NCBI GenBank assembly: GCA_026393115.1
Contig: JAPLAU010000018.1
Coordinates: 62,001-126,000, forward strand
Length of the DNA stretch: 64,000 bases
Direction: 5' to 3'
Source of the DNA: Actinomycetota bacterium
Lineage (GTDB): Bacteria > Actinomycetota > Actinomycetes > S36-B12 > CAIYMF01
The translations under genes were made by a program, and so were the position numbers. How positions within the stretch are numbered: position 1 is the first letter of the stretch; every line of letters begins with the position of its first letter. The notes beneath the pieces were generated by a model. It made no database searches. It was not told the origin of the DNA and saw only the letters and a list, made by a program, of their open reading frames with translations. Below, one piece after another: positions 33,609 to 42,156 of the stretch.

Positions 33609-34604
33609 ATGACCCACGAGGCCACCGGCCGCACCACCATGACAAGTCAGCAGGCCGAGGAGTTCGCGGCAGAGGTGTCCCAGATCGGGGCCGCCGTCAA
33701 CTCATTCATTCAGGGCAAGCCGGAGGTGGTATCACTCTGCCTCACCGCCATGCTCGCGAGTGGACACGTGCTGCTCGAAGATGTTCCCGGTGTCGGCAAG
33801 ACCTCACTCGCCCGCAGTTTCGCGGGAGCCTTTGGTACCGACTGGCAGCGCATCCAGTTCACTCCCGACCTACTGCCCGGTGACGTCACCGGTGTCTCGG
33901 TGTTCCATCAGGACACCAACACCTTCGTCTTTCACCCCGGCCCCATCTTTTCCCACGTGGTTCTCGCCGACGAAATCAACCGCGCCTCTCCTCGTACACA
34001 GTCGGCCCTACTCGAAGTAATGGAAGAACGCACGGTCACCATCGACGGTCACCCTCACCCGGTGCCTAATCCCTTCCTGGTCATGGCGACCCAGAACCCC
34101 GTCGAGATGGACGGCACGTACCCACTACCCGAAGCCCAACTCGACCGCTTCCTCATCAAGACCCGCATGGGTTACCCCGACCACGGAGCTGAAGTACGCG
34201 TGCTTACGGGCGAGCACGGCGGTGCCGCAATCGAAAACGTCGAACGGGTTAGCAGCCCCGAGCGCATCGGCGCACTCATCGCTTCGGCTCGCACGGTCTA
34301 TGTTGCGCCCAGCATCATCGACTACATCGTTCGACTTGTTGGGCACACGCGCACGATGCAGCAATTCCGACTGGGCTCCAGCCCTCGCGGGGCACTCGGT
34401 CTTCTTCGCGCATCGCGCGTACGCGCCGCGATGGAAGGGCGTCCGCACGTACTTCCCGGCGATGTTCAGTCATTGGCAGAGCCGGTGCTCTCACACCGCG
34501 TCCTGCTTTCGGCAACGTTCGAGATTTCCGGTGGCCTGCCCTCCGACGCAATTGCTGAAGCCGTTGAGGTGGTGCCCGCACCTCCTCAGGAAACGGGCGC
34601 ATGA
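33609..34604 (+). CDS. MoxR-family AAA ATPase
   Basis: 331 residues. Walker A GVGKTS at 61-66, Walker B VVLADEINRA with Asp121-Glu122, sensor MATQNPVEMDGTYPLPEAQLDRF and a C-terminal lid with SHRVLLSATFE. MoxR ATPases act as chaperones that assemble or activate metal- or VWA-containing complexes. The stop overlaps a DUF58 gene by ATGA, the standard MoxR-DUF58 pairing. Confidence 0.93.
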   Translation: MTHEATGRTTMTSQQAEEFAAEVSQIGAAVNSFIQGKPEVVSLCLTAMLASGHVLLEDVPGVGKTSLARSFAGAFGTDWQRIQFTPDLLPGDVTGVSVFHQDTNTFVFHPGPIFSHVVLADEINRASPRTQSALLEVMEERTVTIDGHPHPVPNPFLVMATQNPVEMDGTYPLPEAQLDRFLIKTRMGYPDHGAEVRVLTGEHGGAAIENVERVSSPERIGALIASARTVYVAPSIIDYIVRLVGHTRTMQQFRLGSSPRGALGLLRASRVRAAMEGRPHVLPGDVQSLAEPVLSHRVLLSATFEISGGLPSDAIAEAVEVVPAPPQETGA

Positions 34605-35737
34605 CCATCAGGGGACGAGTGCTCTTACTCGTCTCTGTCGTCGCAGTAGGCGCTGGCTGGCGCTTCAATTGGCCTGAGATCGTAGCTCTGGGCACGGCCG
34701 GTATCGCAGCCGTCGTCGCGATTCTGCTCGTGCTCGGAACCAAGCCGCGCGGAACGCTCTCAGTCGACCAAGACTCACTCCGCGTTGTGCGTCTGCAGTC
34801 AGCATCAGTGCGCGTCACCCTAGATTCCGACCGACCCCGGCGTGCCATGCGTTTGGTAGAAGGAGTCGACGCATCGAACCCCACCGGTTCAGTGCGCATC
34901 ACGCGCGCACAACAAGCATCAACCTCCAGCCTGCGATTCCCACTCGACACTTCCCAGCGCGGTCAACGCCCCATGGGTCCCTTCGCTCTGGTGCAAGGCG
35001 ATCCTTGGGGCATCGTCCAACGCACGATCGACCGTGCCGAAGGTGGCATCGTCACCATCCAACCGCGGGTGTTTCCGGTACGCCGCGCCCTCATGAGTCA
35101 GAACATCATCGGCGATGCTGACAGCGCCGCCAAGCAACGAGGAGACGTTCATTTTCACGCCCTGCGCGACTACGTACTGGGCGATGAAGCACGCATGGTG
35201 CACTGGCGATCGTCCGCGCGCGCCGGCCACCTCGTGGTGAAGCAGAACCTGGCTCCGACCGCCGAGGGAACCACGATCGTGCTCGACACCGATGTTTCGG
35301 CGTATGGCGACGACCATCAATTTGGTAAGGCCTGGCTACCAGAACGCTTCGAGGCAGCTATCGAAGTCGTTGCATCAATCGTCGTGTCACTGCCCAAGGG
35401 GTCAGGGCAGGTGAACGTCGTCACGACCGCTTCCGGAAGCCGTCCCTCATCCGCCGCGTCAGGTGCCGCGAGCAGTTTGCTCGATCGACTCGCCGTCGTC
35501 GAGGCATCGCCGCCGCTCGAAGTAGTGCCTGCCCAACTCGTGTCAGCCGTTCGCTCAACGCGATGCTCTCGCTTGATCGTCGTCACTGGAACTCCCTCGC
35601 GCACCCTTCCCCTCGCAATCGTCGCCGCCACCCGCGTTGTCGGTGGAACCCTGGTGATTCGAGTTGGCGCTTCAAAGCCAGCACCACTGGCCGGACTGCG
35701 TGTCCTCGATGTCGCAGGCGCCGAGGACCTCGTATGA
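34601..35737 (+). CDS. DUF58-domain membrane-anchored protein
   Basis: 378 residues, overlapping moxR by four bases. Two N-terminal membrane helices (LLLVSVVAVGAGWRFNW and IVALGTAGIAAVVAILLVLG), then a DUF58 region with DVHFHALRDYVLGDEARMVHWRSSARAGHLVVKQ, and a VWA-like end with IVLDTDVSAYGDD. It is the usual partner of MoxR in envelope-related operons. The next gene again overlaps by ATGA. Confidence 0.92.
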   Translation: MTIRGRVLLLVSVVAVGAGWRFNWPEIVALGTAGIAAVVAILLVLGTKPRGTLSVDQDSLRVVRLQSASVRVTLDSDRPRRAMRLVEGVDASNPTGSVRITRAQQASTSSLRFPLDTSQRGQRPMGPFALVQGDPWGIVQRTIDRAEGGIVTIQPRVFPVRRALMSQNIIGDADSAAKQRGDVHFHALRDYVLGDEARMVHWRSSARAGHLVVKQNLAPTAEGTTIVLDTDVSAYGDDHQFGKAWLPERFEAAIEVVASIVVSLPKGSGQVNVVTTASGSRPSSAASGAASSLLDRLAVVEASPPLEVVPAQLVSAVRSTRCSRLIVVTGTPSRTLPLAIVAATRVVGGTLVIRVGASKPAPLAGLRVLDVAGAEDLV

Positions 35738-36954
35738 CCTCAACGCTGCCCACCAACGACACCGACCGCGGACTACCTCGCACGTCGTCGGCGAGCATTA
35801 CCCGGCACACCGACGAGCACACCGATCGGTGGCCGCTCATCGCGACCGTCATCACCTGCCTCATTGCTGCCATCTCGTACGCCGGCGTGGTCAGCATGGG
35901 AGCACTCGGCGCCTACGTAATGGTGGGGGTCGGAGTCGGAGCGGTCGCGGCGAATCGCGGACGTGGCACCGGCGCATGGTGGCGCGGTGCACTCGTCGGC
36001 TCACTCGCCGGGTTGATCTGGGCCGAAGTTGTGAACATCTATGGTGGCGACATCAGCGGCCCTATCGCACGCTCAACGTTCGTAGCGTCGGTCGGCACCG
36101 CCTTTGCCGTGGCTCTCATTGATAGTCCAGCACCTTCGATGTTCCTCGTTCCCGTCGGCGGCATCATCCTTGGTGCGGTGACACTAGGCGGCGCGGGCGA
36201 AGTGGGCCTCGTTGCGATTGCCACTGTCGTCAGCGCAGTGGTCACGCTCGCGCTCAGTGAACGAAAGCGCCGGCGATGGTTGATACCTGCACCCGCGAAA
36301 CTGGCAACGCTCGCACTGTCGCTGATCCTGGTCATCACGATGGCGGCCGTTGTTTCGCTCATGCAGGTCTATCGCACCGGCAAACATACTCAAGCCGGGT
36401 CGAGCACGGTCGATCCGTCGATTCGACCGCCGTGGCAGCCCACGCCAACACCAACGCCCACTCCGACACCGAGCCCCTCGTCGACAACGACGCCTACGCC
36501 GCCGCCCCTGCCACCACCCGAGGATTCACTCCTCATGAAGGTGCTTCCCTATCTACTTCTGTTGCTCCTCATCGTCGCCCTCGTTCTGGTGGCACTGTGG
36601 ATCAGGCGCCGCTGGAAGCTGGCTCGACTGCGACGGCAGTTACGGTCCGGCACACCAACACAACGCACGATTGGCGCCTGGTTGTGGACGAAGAATCGAC
36701 TCGATGCTCGCGGGATTCCGTTTGCGGCCAATCTGTCGCCCGACCTGATGGTCAACGCTGAATTACCGCTGTCGATGACTCCCGAATCGGCTGACCATTT
36801 ACGCACTCTGGCCGCGTACGTGCGCGATGCCGCGTTCACCGATCCCGCGCTCGCCGAATCGGTGGCTGACGCCGCGTGGAGTGAAGCCGATCAACTTGTC
36901 GCGGGCGTCAAGCGCTCGCGCGCGCACCACGGCGTACGCGCCGCACACCGTTAG
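35734..36954 (+). CDS. Multi-pass membrane protein with DUF4129-like C-terminus
   Basis: 406 residues; ATG at 35734 by the overlap with DUF58. About six N-terminal membrane helices, a Pro/Thr linker (PTPTPTPTPTPSPSS), one more helix (LLLLLLIVALVLVALWI), then a soluble end (RTIGAWLWTKNRLDARGIPF, LADHLRTLAAYVRDAAF-like) resembling the DUF4129 tail of TgpA transglutaminases. No transglutaminase Cys-His-Asp core lies between them, unlike the common third gene of MoxR-DUF58 operons. It overlaps the convergent 1209-residue gene by four bases. Confidence 0.78.
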   Translation: MTSTLPTNDTDRGLPRTSSASITRHTDEHTDRWPLIATVITCLIAAISYAGVVSMGALGAYVMVGVGVGAVAANRGRGTGAWWRGALVGSLAGLIWAEVVNIYGGDISGPIARSTFVASVGTAFAVALIDSPAPSMFLVPVGGIILGAVTLGGAGEVGLVAIATVVSAVVTLALSERKRRRWLIPAPAKLATLALSLILVITMAAVVSLMQVYRTGKHTQAGSSTVDPSIRPPWQPTPTPTPTPTPSPSSTTTPTPPPLPPPEDSLLMKVLPYLLLLLLIVALVLVALWIRRRWKLARLRRQLRSGTPTQRTIGAWLWTKNRLDARGIPFAANLSPDLMVNAELPLSMTPESADHLRTLAAYVRDAAFTDPALAESVADAAWSEADQLVAGVKRSRAHHGVRAAHR

Positions 36955-39900
36955 GAAGTTCTGCGGCCTGCGGGTTCGCCGCCCACCGGCGGCAGATAGG
37001 TCCACTGGGCGTTCTCCGGAAGCGACACCTGAGGGTCTAACTCGCGCAGCGCATCACAGCGAGCGCGATACTCAGCAAGGGCTCCCGCGGCGTCGGGTAG
37101 AGACCCTAGTTGCGCCGCGAGAAGCGTGCCGGCCCGACGATGCAGCAGACGATCGTAATCTGAGAGTCGGGTCTCCCCCGACCAACCCGGTTCAGTGGGG
37201 AACACGCCGCTCGATACGTTCTCTGCCAACTGATACGCGCCATCAAAGGAGATTCCCATGGAGGCAAGTCGGTGTTCGAGCAGCACCATGCTTTCGTCGA
37301 ACCGCTCGACCACTCCGACGAAAAGGTCAGGCCGATCGAGGTCGATCAGGTGCGGGTCGAGTTGCCAGCCGAGGAAAGGGCCGCTGGCGGTGAAATGCTG
37401 AGGTGACAGCAGGCGCGACTGATAGTTCGACTCAACCGTGTTGACTATGCGCCGCAGGTAGTTGGCGAACGACTCACCCCGAGAACGCGGCGATGTCGAG
37501 CGCTGTTCAAAACGGTAAGCCGAAATCAGGCGGGCTAGCGGCTCGCGCACGAAGGCCACCGTGATCGCTGCGAGCGCGGCATTGCCATCGGAATCGCCAT
37601 CGGCATCGGCATCGGGCACCGTCGTGAGATGCGAAGTAACTGCGCGCGCATCAGAGAGATCGACTTCATCGCAAATGCGCTGCCACGGCAGGCGCCGTCC
37701 GATGCTCTCTGACTCGACGTAACGCACTCGCCCCGGGTAATTGCGTTCGAGAATCCAGTTGAACGTTGTTCCTGCGCACTTGAAGCCGTGCACATGCAGG
37801 ATGTGCACTCCCGGCACCTCGACTTCCTCGAACACCAGAGGCTCTCGGGGTTCGGTGGTCACCGAGCCCACGACAACAGCGGGTTCGGGTACGAATTCAG
37901 GCTCAGGCTCAGACACAGGCTCAGGCTCAGGTGCAGCCGGTACCGCAGACGCGGTTCCAATCGGAAGCGCCCACGACGTTGGACGACGTCCCTCCTGCCA
38001 ACCCCACACCACGTAATGCACCGCAGGATCAATGTCGCTCTCGGCCACATCGGGATACGTCGCGAGGTACCAGGCGGTGTCGAATGCGGGTCCGGGTGAG
38101 CGACCTTCACGCCACCCCTGCGTCGTGTAGTGCTCAAAGGGGTCAACCCCCGCGGCGGCAACGTCGGGGTAGTTGGCGCGGTACCAACGAGGATCAACCA
38201 GTCCCGACACCGCAAGGGCCGCGAGGTGCTCTGGATTGGAGCCCGTGGGCACACCGTCGCTGGAAGTACGCCGACGTAGTCGACTCCAACCTTGAGCGAT
38301 TCGGTACGAACGCCCCGCCTGCACCTCACGTGCTGCCGATGCCTGCGTGAGTGCTCGCGTCAGAATGTCGCGCACGTCATCGCTCACTCGATCAGTAGGC
38401 GCGAGTGCCGGGCTCATCGCTACGTGTCCGTTGCCGTCAGTGCCGACCTCGGTGAAAGCGTCAGAGCGGAATTGTTCTATCTGCTCGGTCAGGAGCTCGC
38501 CCGCACGTTTCGCGTCGGTGAGTTGCACCCGCAGACGGCTGCGCTCGCGATCGGCATCAGCGATGTAGCGCTCAGCACTTTCCAACGACGGTAGTGGCAG
38601 CGCAGTTGCGCCCACTGTCTCATCGGATACCCCGTCAACGGCGCCCCCCAACAGGGTGCGTACTGCCGTACGCACCGCGACCGGCGAATAGTTCCGCGCA
38701 ATGAGTTGACGGCCCTGGGTTGACAATCGCTGCCACAGAACGTCGTCGGCACACACCACTGCAATGGCCGAGGCGAAAGCGAGGGGCTCTTCCTCAATCA
38801 ACGCGTGTTCGCCCGATACCAGCAGCATGCCTTCGGCGGCGACGGGTGTGAGCACCGATGCGACACCGTGCGAGAGTGCTTCGCCCACCTTGCCCTTGAG
38901 CCCAGCACCAAATCTCAGGGGTGCGACAACCACCCTGCTACTCGCGTAGAAGGGTGCAAGATCAGGAACCCAGCCAAGCACGTCGATGCGCGGATCGTCA
39001 TCGAGCGCAAGGATCTCGGCAGGAGCATCTGGACCAATGATGCGCAATCGCAGTTGCGGATTGTGCTCCCACACCGATGGCATGACCTCGTCGACCAGCC
39101 ACTGAACTCCGTCGGCGTTGGGCGGGTGGCGAAAGTTGCCAACAAAGAGAATGCCCTCGCGTCCACGCGGTGACGCCCAGTTATCGAGAGTGGTGTGCAC
39201 GTTAGGAACGATCGCCGCCGCGATGCCTTCTTCGTCGATCAACAGTTGCTGCTCGACCGGACTGACCACCACGACATCGTCGACGGACTTCATCAAGCCG
39301 ATCTCAAGTTGCCGAGTCGCCATCGCGTCGGGCGCGTCGCCGAACTCGGTACCAACGTCGGCCGCCCGTTGCTCGCGCAGGAAGTGCAGGTCGACGGTGT
39401 CGTAGACGATGCGAGCAGTGGGAAGTACTTCACGGAACTTCGGCAAATACCGGTGAGTGACATCGGGCCGTGAGAGCCACACGTGGCTGACGGACTCCTT
39501 CAACGACTCCAGGTGCGGCCACCAGGTGTCTTCCGTACCAAGCACTTCGACACCCTCGGCCTCAAGCCGACGCGTGTAGGGCGGCCGACGCCAGCCGTTG
39601 ACGGGAAGGAAGGTCACGCCGTAGCCATCGCGGACAAGCCCGCGCATGATGGAGAACAGTCGCAGCGAACCCGAATCACGGTCGGCAGTTGGTACTTCGT
39701 TATCGACCACAATCACGCGCGAGCGAACGCGCTCGCGCGCAACCATCACGTGTTCAGCACCCGGAGGTTGCTGCTGGCGCAGTGCAGCGGCATGTCGGGT
39801 GATGAAGGTCTCGCGGTTGAGCACCTGATACCGCTTGAGTCCGCTGTTCTCGTCGGTTCCGTGCGACTGGCCCTCGAGATGGACGACAACCGACGAAGGC

Positions 39901-40580
39901 TGGAACCACACTTCCCCGCCGACCTCGCGCACAGCAAAGCACGCGTCGGTGTCTTCGTAGTACGCCGGCGCATAGCGAATGTCGAAGCCTCCGCGCGCGC
40001 GAAGGAACTCGCCATCAATTAGCAACGACGCAGCGGAGCAGTAGTCAACGCGGCGCTCATAGCGGAACGCCGGATTATCGGGATCGCCGCCGCGGCCGAA
40101 ATTCCAGCCCGATCCGTCGGAGAAGATGATGCCGCCAGCCTCTTGCACGGTTCCGTCGGCAAAGACGAGCTTTGACCCCACGGCCAAGGCACCGCGCGAC
40201 TGCATCGTCTCGAGTAGCGGATCAATCCATCGACCCTGCGGAAGTGTGTCGTTGTTAAGCATCAGAATATGGCGGCCTCGCGCCGCCTCGATGCCACGAT
40301 TAGCTGCTCGTAGATAGCCCACATTTTCGGTGAGTGTCACCAGTTGCAGACCGCGCAGCTTCGCGAGTCGAATTGAGGTGTCATCGGGCGAGGCGTCATC
40401 GACGACGATCACTTCAACGAGGGCACTGTTCGCCAACTGCGCTTCGTGAATCGCCCACAGGCAGTCAAGGGTCATCCTCACCTTGCCGTAGGCGCAAATG
40501 ACAACTGACACGTCGGGGCGCGGTCCTGGATCAATGAACTCCCACTGCCACTGCGGAATGGGGTCGCGGGCGTGACTCAC
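36951..40580 (-). CDS. GT2-GT4-sulfotransferase-like fusion protein
   Basis: 1209 residues. Residues 22-245 are a GT2 domain (VSVVICAYGK, VVDDASPDD, LNNDT, YYEDTD). Residues 288-645 form a GT4-like domain (VVDNEVPTADRDSGSLR, ILFVGNFRHPPNADGV, APLRFGAGLKGKVGEAL). A helical stretch is followed by two repeats of the type VDPRWYRANYPDVAAAGVDP (about 795-870), a Pro/Glu linker (885-900) and a sulfotransferase-type end: PAPS loop HGFKCAGTTFN (931-941) and FVREPLARLISAYRF (1010-1024). It probably adds two sugars and may sulfate the chain. It is the last gene of a four-gene overlapping operon with an ABC exporter. An Asp/Ala/Gly tract near 990 is coded by near-hexamer repeats. Confidence 0.85.
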   Translation of the reverse strand: MSHARDPIPQWQWEFIDPGPRPDVSVVICAYGKVRMTLDCLWAIHEAQLANSALVEVIVVDDASPDDTSIRLAKLRGLQLVTLTENVGYLRAANRGIEAARGRHILMLNNDTLPQGRWIDPLLETMQSRGALAVGSKLVFADGTVQEAGGIIFSDGSGWNFGRGGDPDNPAFRYERRVDYCSAASLLIDGEFLRARGGFDIRYAPAYYEDTDACFAVREVGGEVWFQPSSVVVHLEGQSHGTDENSGLKRYQVLNRETFITRHAAALRQQQPPGAEHVMVARERVRSRVIVVDNEVPTADRDSGSLRLFSIMRGLVRDGYGVTFLPVNGWRRPPYTRRLEAEGVEVLGTEDTWWPHLESLKESVSHVWLSRPDVTHRYLPKFREVLPTARIVYDTVDLHFLREQRAADVGTEFGDAPDAMATRQLEIGLMKSVDDVVVVSPVEQQLLIDEEGIAAAIVPNVHTTLDNWASPRGREGILFVGNFRHPPNADGVQWLVDEVMPSVWEHNPQLRLRIIGPDAPAEILALDDDPRIDVLGWVPDLAPFYASSRVVVAPLRFGAGLKGKVGEALSHGVASVLTPVAAEGMLLVSGEHALIEEEPLAFASAIAVVCADDVLWQRLSTQGRQLIARNYSPVAVRTAVRTLLGGAVDGVSDETVGATALPLPSLESAERYIADADRERSRLRVQLTDAKRAGELLTEQIEQFRSDAFTEVGTDGNGHVAMSPALAPTDRVSDDVRDILTRALTQASAAREVQAGRSYRIAQGWSRLRRRTSSDGVPTGSNPEHLAALAVSGLVDPRWYRANYPDVAAAGVDPFEHYTTQGWREGRSPGPAFDTAWYLATYPDVAESDIDPAVHYVVWGWQEGRRPTSWALPIGTASAVPAAPEPEPVSEPEPEFVPEPAVVVGSVTTEPREPLVFEEVEVPGVHILHVHGFKCAGTTFNWILERNYPGRVRYVESESIGRRLPWQRICDEVDLSDARAVTSHLTTVPDADADGDSDGNAALAAITVAFVREPLARLISAYRFEQRSTSPRSRGESFANYLRRIVNTVESNYQSRLLSPQHFTASGPFLGWQLDPHLIDLDRPDLFVGVVERFDESMVLLEHRLASMGISFDGAYQLAENVSSGVFPTEPGWSGETRLSDYDRLLHRRAGTLLAAQLGSLPDAAGALAEYRARCDALRELDPQVSLPENAQWTYLPPVGGEPAGRRTS

Positions 40581-41326
40581 TGGGCTTCCCTTGATGCGTG
40601 GTAGTGACGCAACGCCGCGCCTACCGGACCGAGGAATGTCACCCGGCCACGATCAAGTACCAGTGCCTGATCGCAGAATTCTTCCAGCATCGCATCGGAA
40701 TGGCTGGCGAGCACCAAGATTCCGGCGCGCAGCATGAACTCGTTGAGTCGTTCCTTGGCGCGAGCCGTGAACTGCGCGTCGGCTGTTCCGATACCTTCGT
40801 CGAGTAGAAGAATCTCTGGTTCGATCGCGGTTGAGATCGAGAATGACAAGCGAGCGACCATACCCGATGAATAGGTGCGCACGGGGTGGTCGATGCGGTC
40901 ACCGAGGTCGGCGAACTCGGTAATCTCAGCGGCCTTCGACACCATCTCATCACGTGAGTGGCCAAGAAGCATTCCGCGGATCATGATGTTTTCGCGCCCC
41001 GTGGCGTCGTAACTCATGCCAAGACCGAGATCGAACATGGTGGCAATGTCGCCCGATGACTGCACATACCCCGCGGTCGGCGTGAGGATTCCGCCCATCA
41101 CCCGAAGGAGCGTCGACTTGCCGGCGCCATTGGGTCCGATCAGCCCGATCCGGTCGCCATCCTTGAGAGTGAGGTCAACTCCATCGAGGGCGCGGATCCA
41201 CACCGTGTCGTAGTCGACACTGCGCTTGAGATGGCGCAGCAGCGTTCCTTTCGCATTGCGGCTCGAGACACCAAAAATCGGAATATCAACGGTGACGTCA
41301 GAGAGCATGATGCTGGCCATGGTCAT
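40577..41326 (-). CDS. Polysaccharide ABC exporter ATPase (Wzt/TagH-like, short)
   Basis: 249 residues from the ATG that overlaps the permease stop. Walker A GPNGAGKST at 64-72, the polysaccharide-exporter pattern TPTAGYVQSSGDIATMFDLGLGM, signature YSSGMVARLSF and Walker B ILLLDEGIGTAD. FRLLxH-like NAKGTLLRHLKRSV at the start is typical of the TagH/Wzt/RfbB group. It lacks the C-terminal carbohydrate-binding domain of long Wzt proteins, so chain-end recognition is not expected here. It powers export of a lipid-linked glycan across the membrane with the permease at 41323. Confidence 0.92.
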   Translation of the reverse strand: MTMASIMLSDVTVDIPIFGVSSRNAKGTLLRHLKRSVDYDTVWIRALDGVDLTLKDGDRIGLIGPNGAGKSTLLRVMGGILTPTAGYVQSSGDIATMFDLGLGMSYDATGRENIMIRGMLLGHSRDEMVSKAAEITEFADLGDRIDHPVRTYSSGMVARLSFSISTAIEPEILLLDEGIGTADAQFTARAKERLNEFMLRAGILVLASHSDAMLEEFCDQALVLDRGRVTFLGPVGAALRHYHASREAQ

Positions 41327-42156
41327 CCCACCCAGTACGCAATCCATCGCCGGTTGCGTCCGAAGAGCACCAACGCGACGAATCCGTTAACGATGGTGAT
41401 GCTGATGATGACGAGCCACACAAAGGGGCGCACCGGCTCATTGAGCAGCGGAGCCCGGACAGCTTCGAGGAAGTAGGCGAAGGGATTCCAGATCACAGCG
41501 GCACGGCTGGGGAGTGAATCGACCATCCAGAAAACCGGAGTAATGAACATCATCAGCTGCATCGCGCTCGCGACGAATGGTGCGATGTCTCGGTAGCGGG
41601 CGCACACGGGGCCCAACCACAGGCACACGAAGAATGCATTGAGCACAATGGCGATTACCCCTAGCGGGGTGAGAATGATCGCCCAAGGTGAGGGCACCAC
41701 ACGAAGGAGAACCAGCAGAATCACCACCGGCACGACGTTGTGCGCGAATGTCCAGACATGACTTGCCACCGTGCGATACGAGTAGATCGACAGTGGCAGC
41801 GAGGTTGAACGGATGTAGCCCGCCTGACCGAAGTACGCCTTCGTTGAGTCAACGACCGACGTGCTGATCAAGCCCCAGACAAGGAATCCGATCGCCACGT
41901 AGGGCAGAAAGGTGGTGAAGTCCTGGCGGAAAAGACCTGCATAGACCACCGAAATACCGAGAACAAATGCCGACATCTGAATGGTGATCCAGAAGGGGCC
42001 AATGCGGCTGCGACGGTACTGGGCAATCAGATCTTGGTAGGCGATCATCCACCAGAGTTGGCGTCGCTGCCAGCCAGCGCGGATGTCCGACAGTGCCACC
42101 GAAATGGGGTGCTTGACCTCCGGGGGCGACCCCGGTGTGATGGCGGTGGCACTCAT
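41323..42156 (-). CDS. Polysaccharide ABC exporter permease (Wzm/TagG-like)
   Basis: 277 residues, six membrane helices of the ABC-2 type. RRQLWWMIAYQDLIAQYRRSRIGPFWITIQM near the N-terminus and MQLMMFITPVFWMVDSLP with NPFAYFLEAVRAPLL near the C-terminus are hallmarks of O-antigen and teichoic acid exporters. It overlaps the ATPase gene and the upstream RgpF-like gene by four bases each, so a fixed export unit is made together with glycosyltransferases. Confidence 0.93.
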   Translation of the reverse strand: MSATAITPGSPPEVKHPISVALSDIRAGWQRRQLWWMIAYQDLIAQYRRSRIGPFWITIQMSAFVLGISVVYAGLFRQDFTTFLPYVAIGFLVWGLISTSVVDSTKAYFGQAGYIRSTSLPLSIYSYRTVASHVWTFAHNVVPVVILLVLLRVVPSPWAIILTPLGVIAIVLNAFFVCLWLGPVCARYRDIAPFVASAMQLMMFITPVFWMVDSLPSRAAVIWNPFAYFLEAVRAPLLNEPVRPFVWLVIISITIVNGFVALVLFGRNRRWIAYWVG

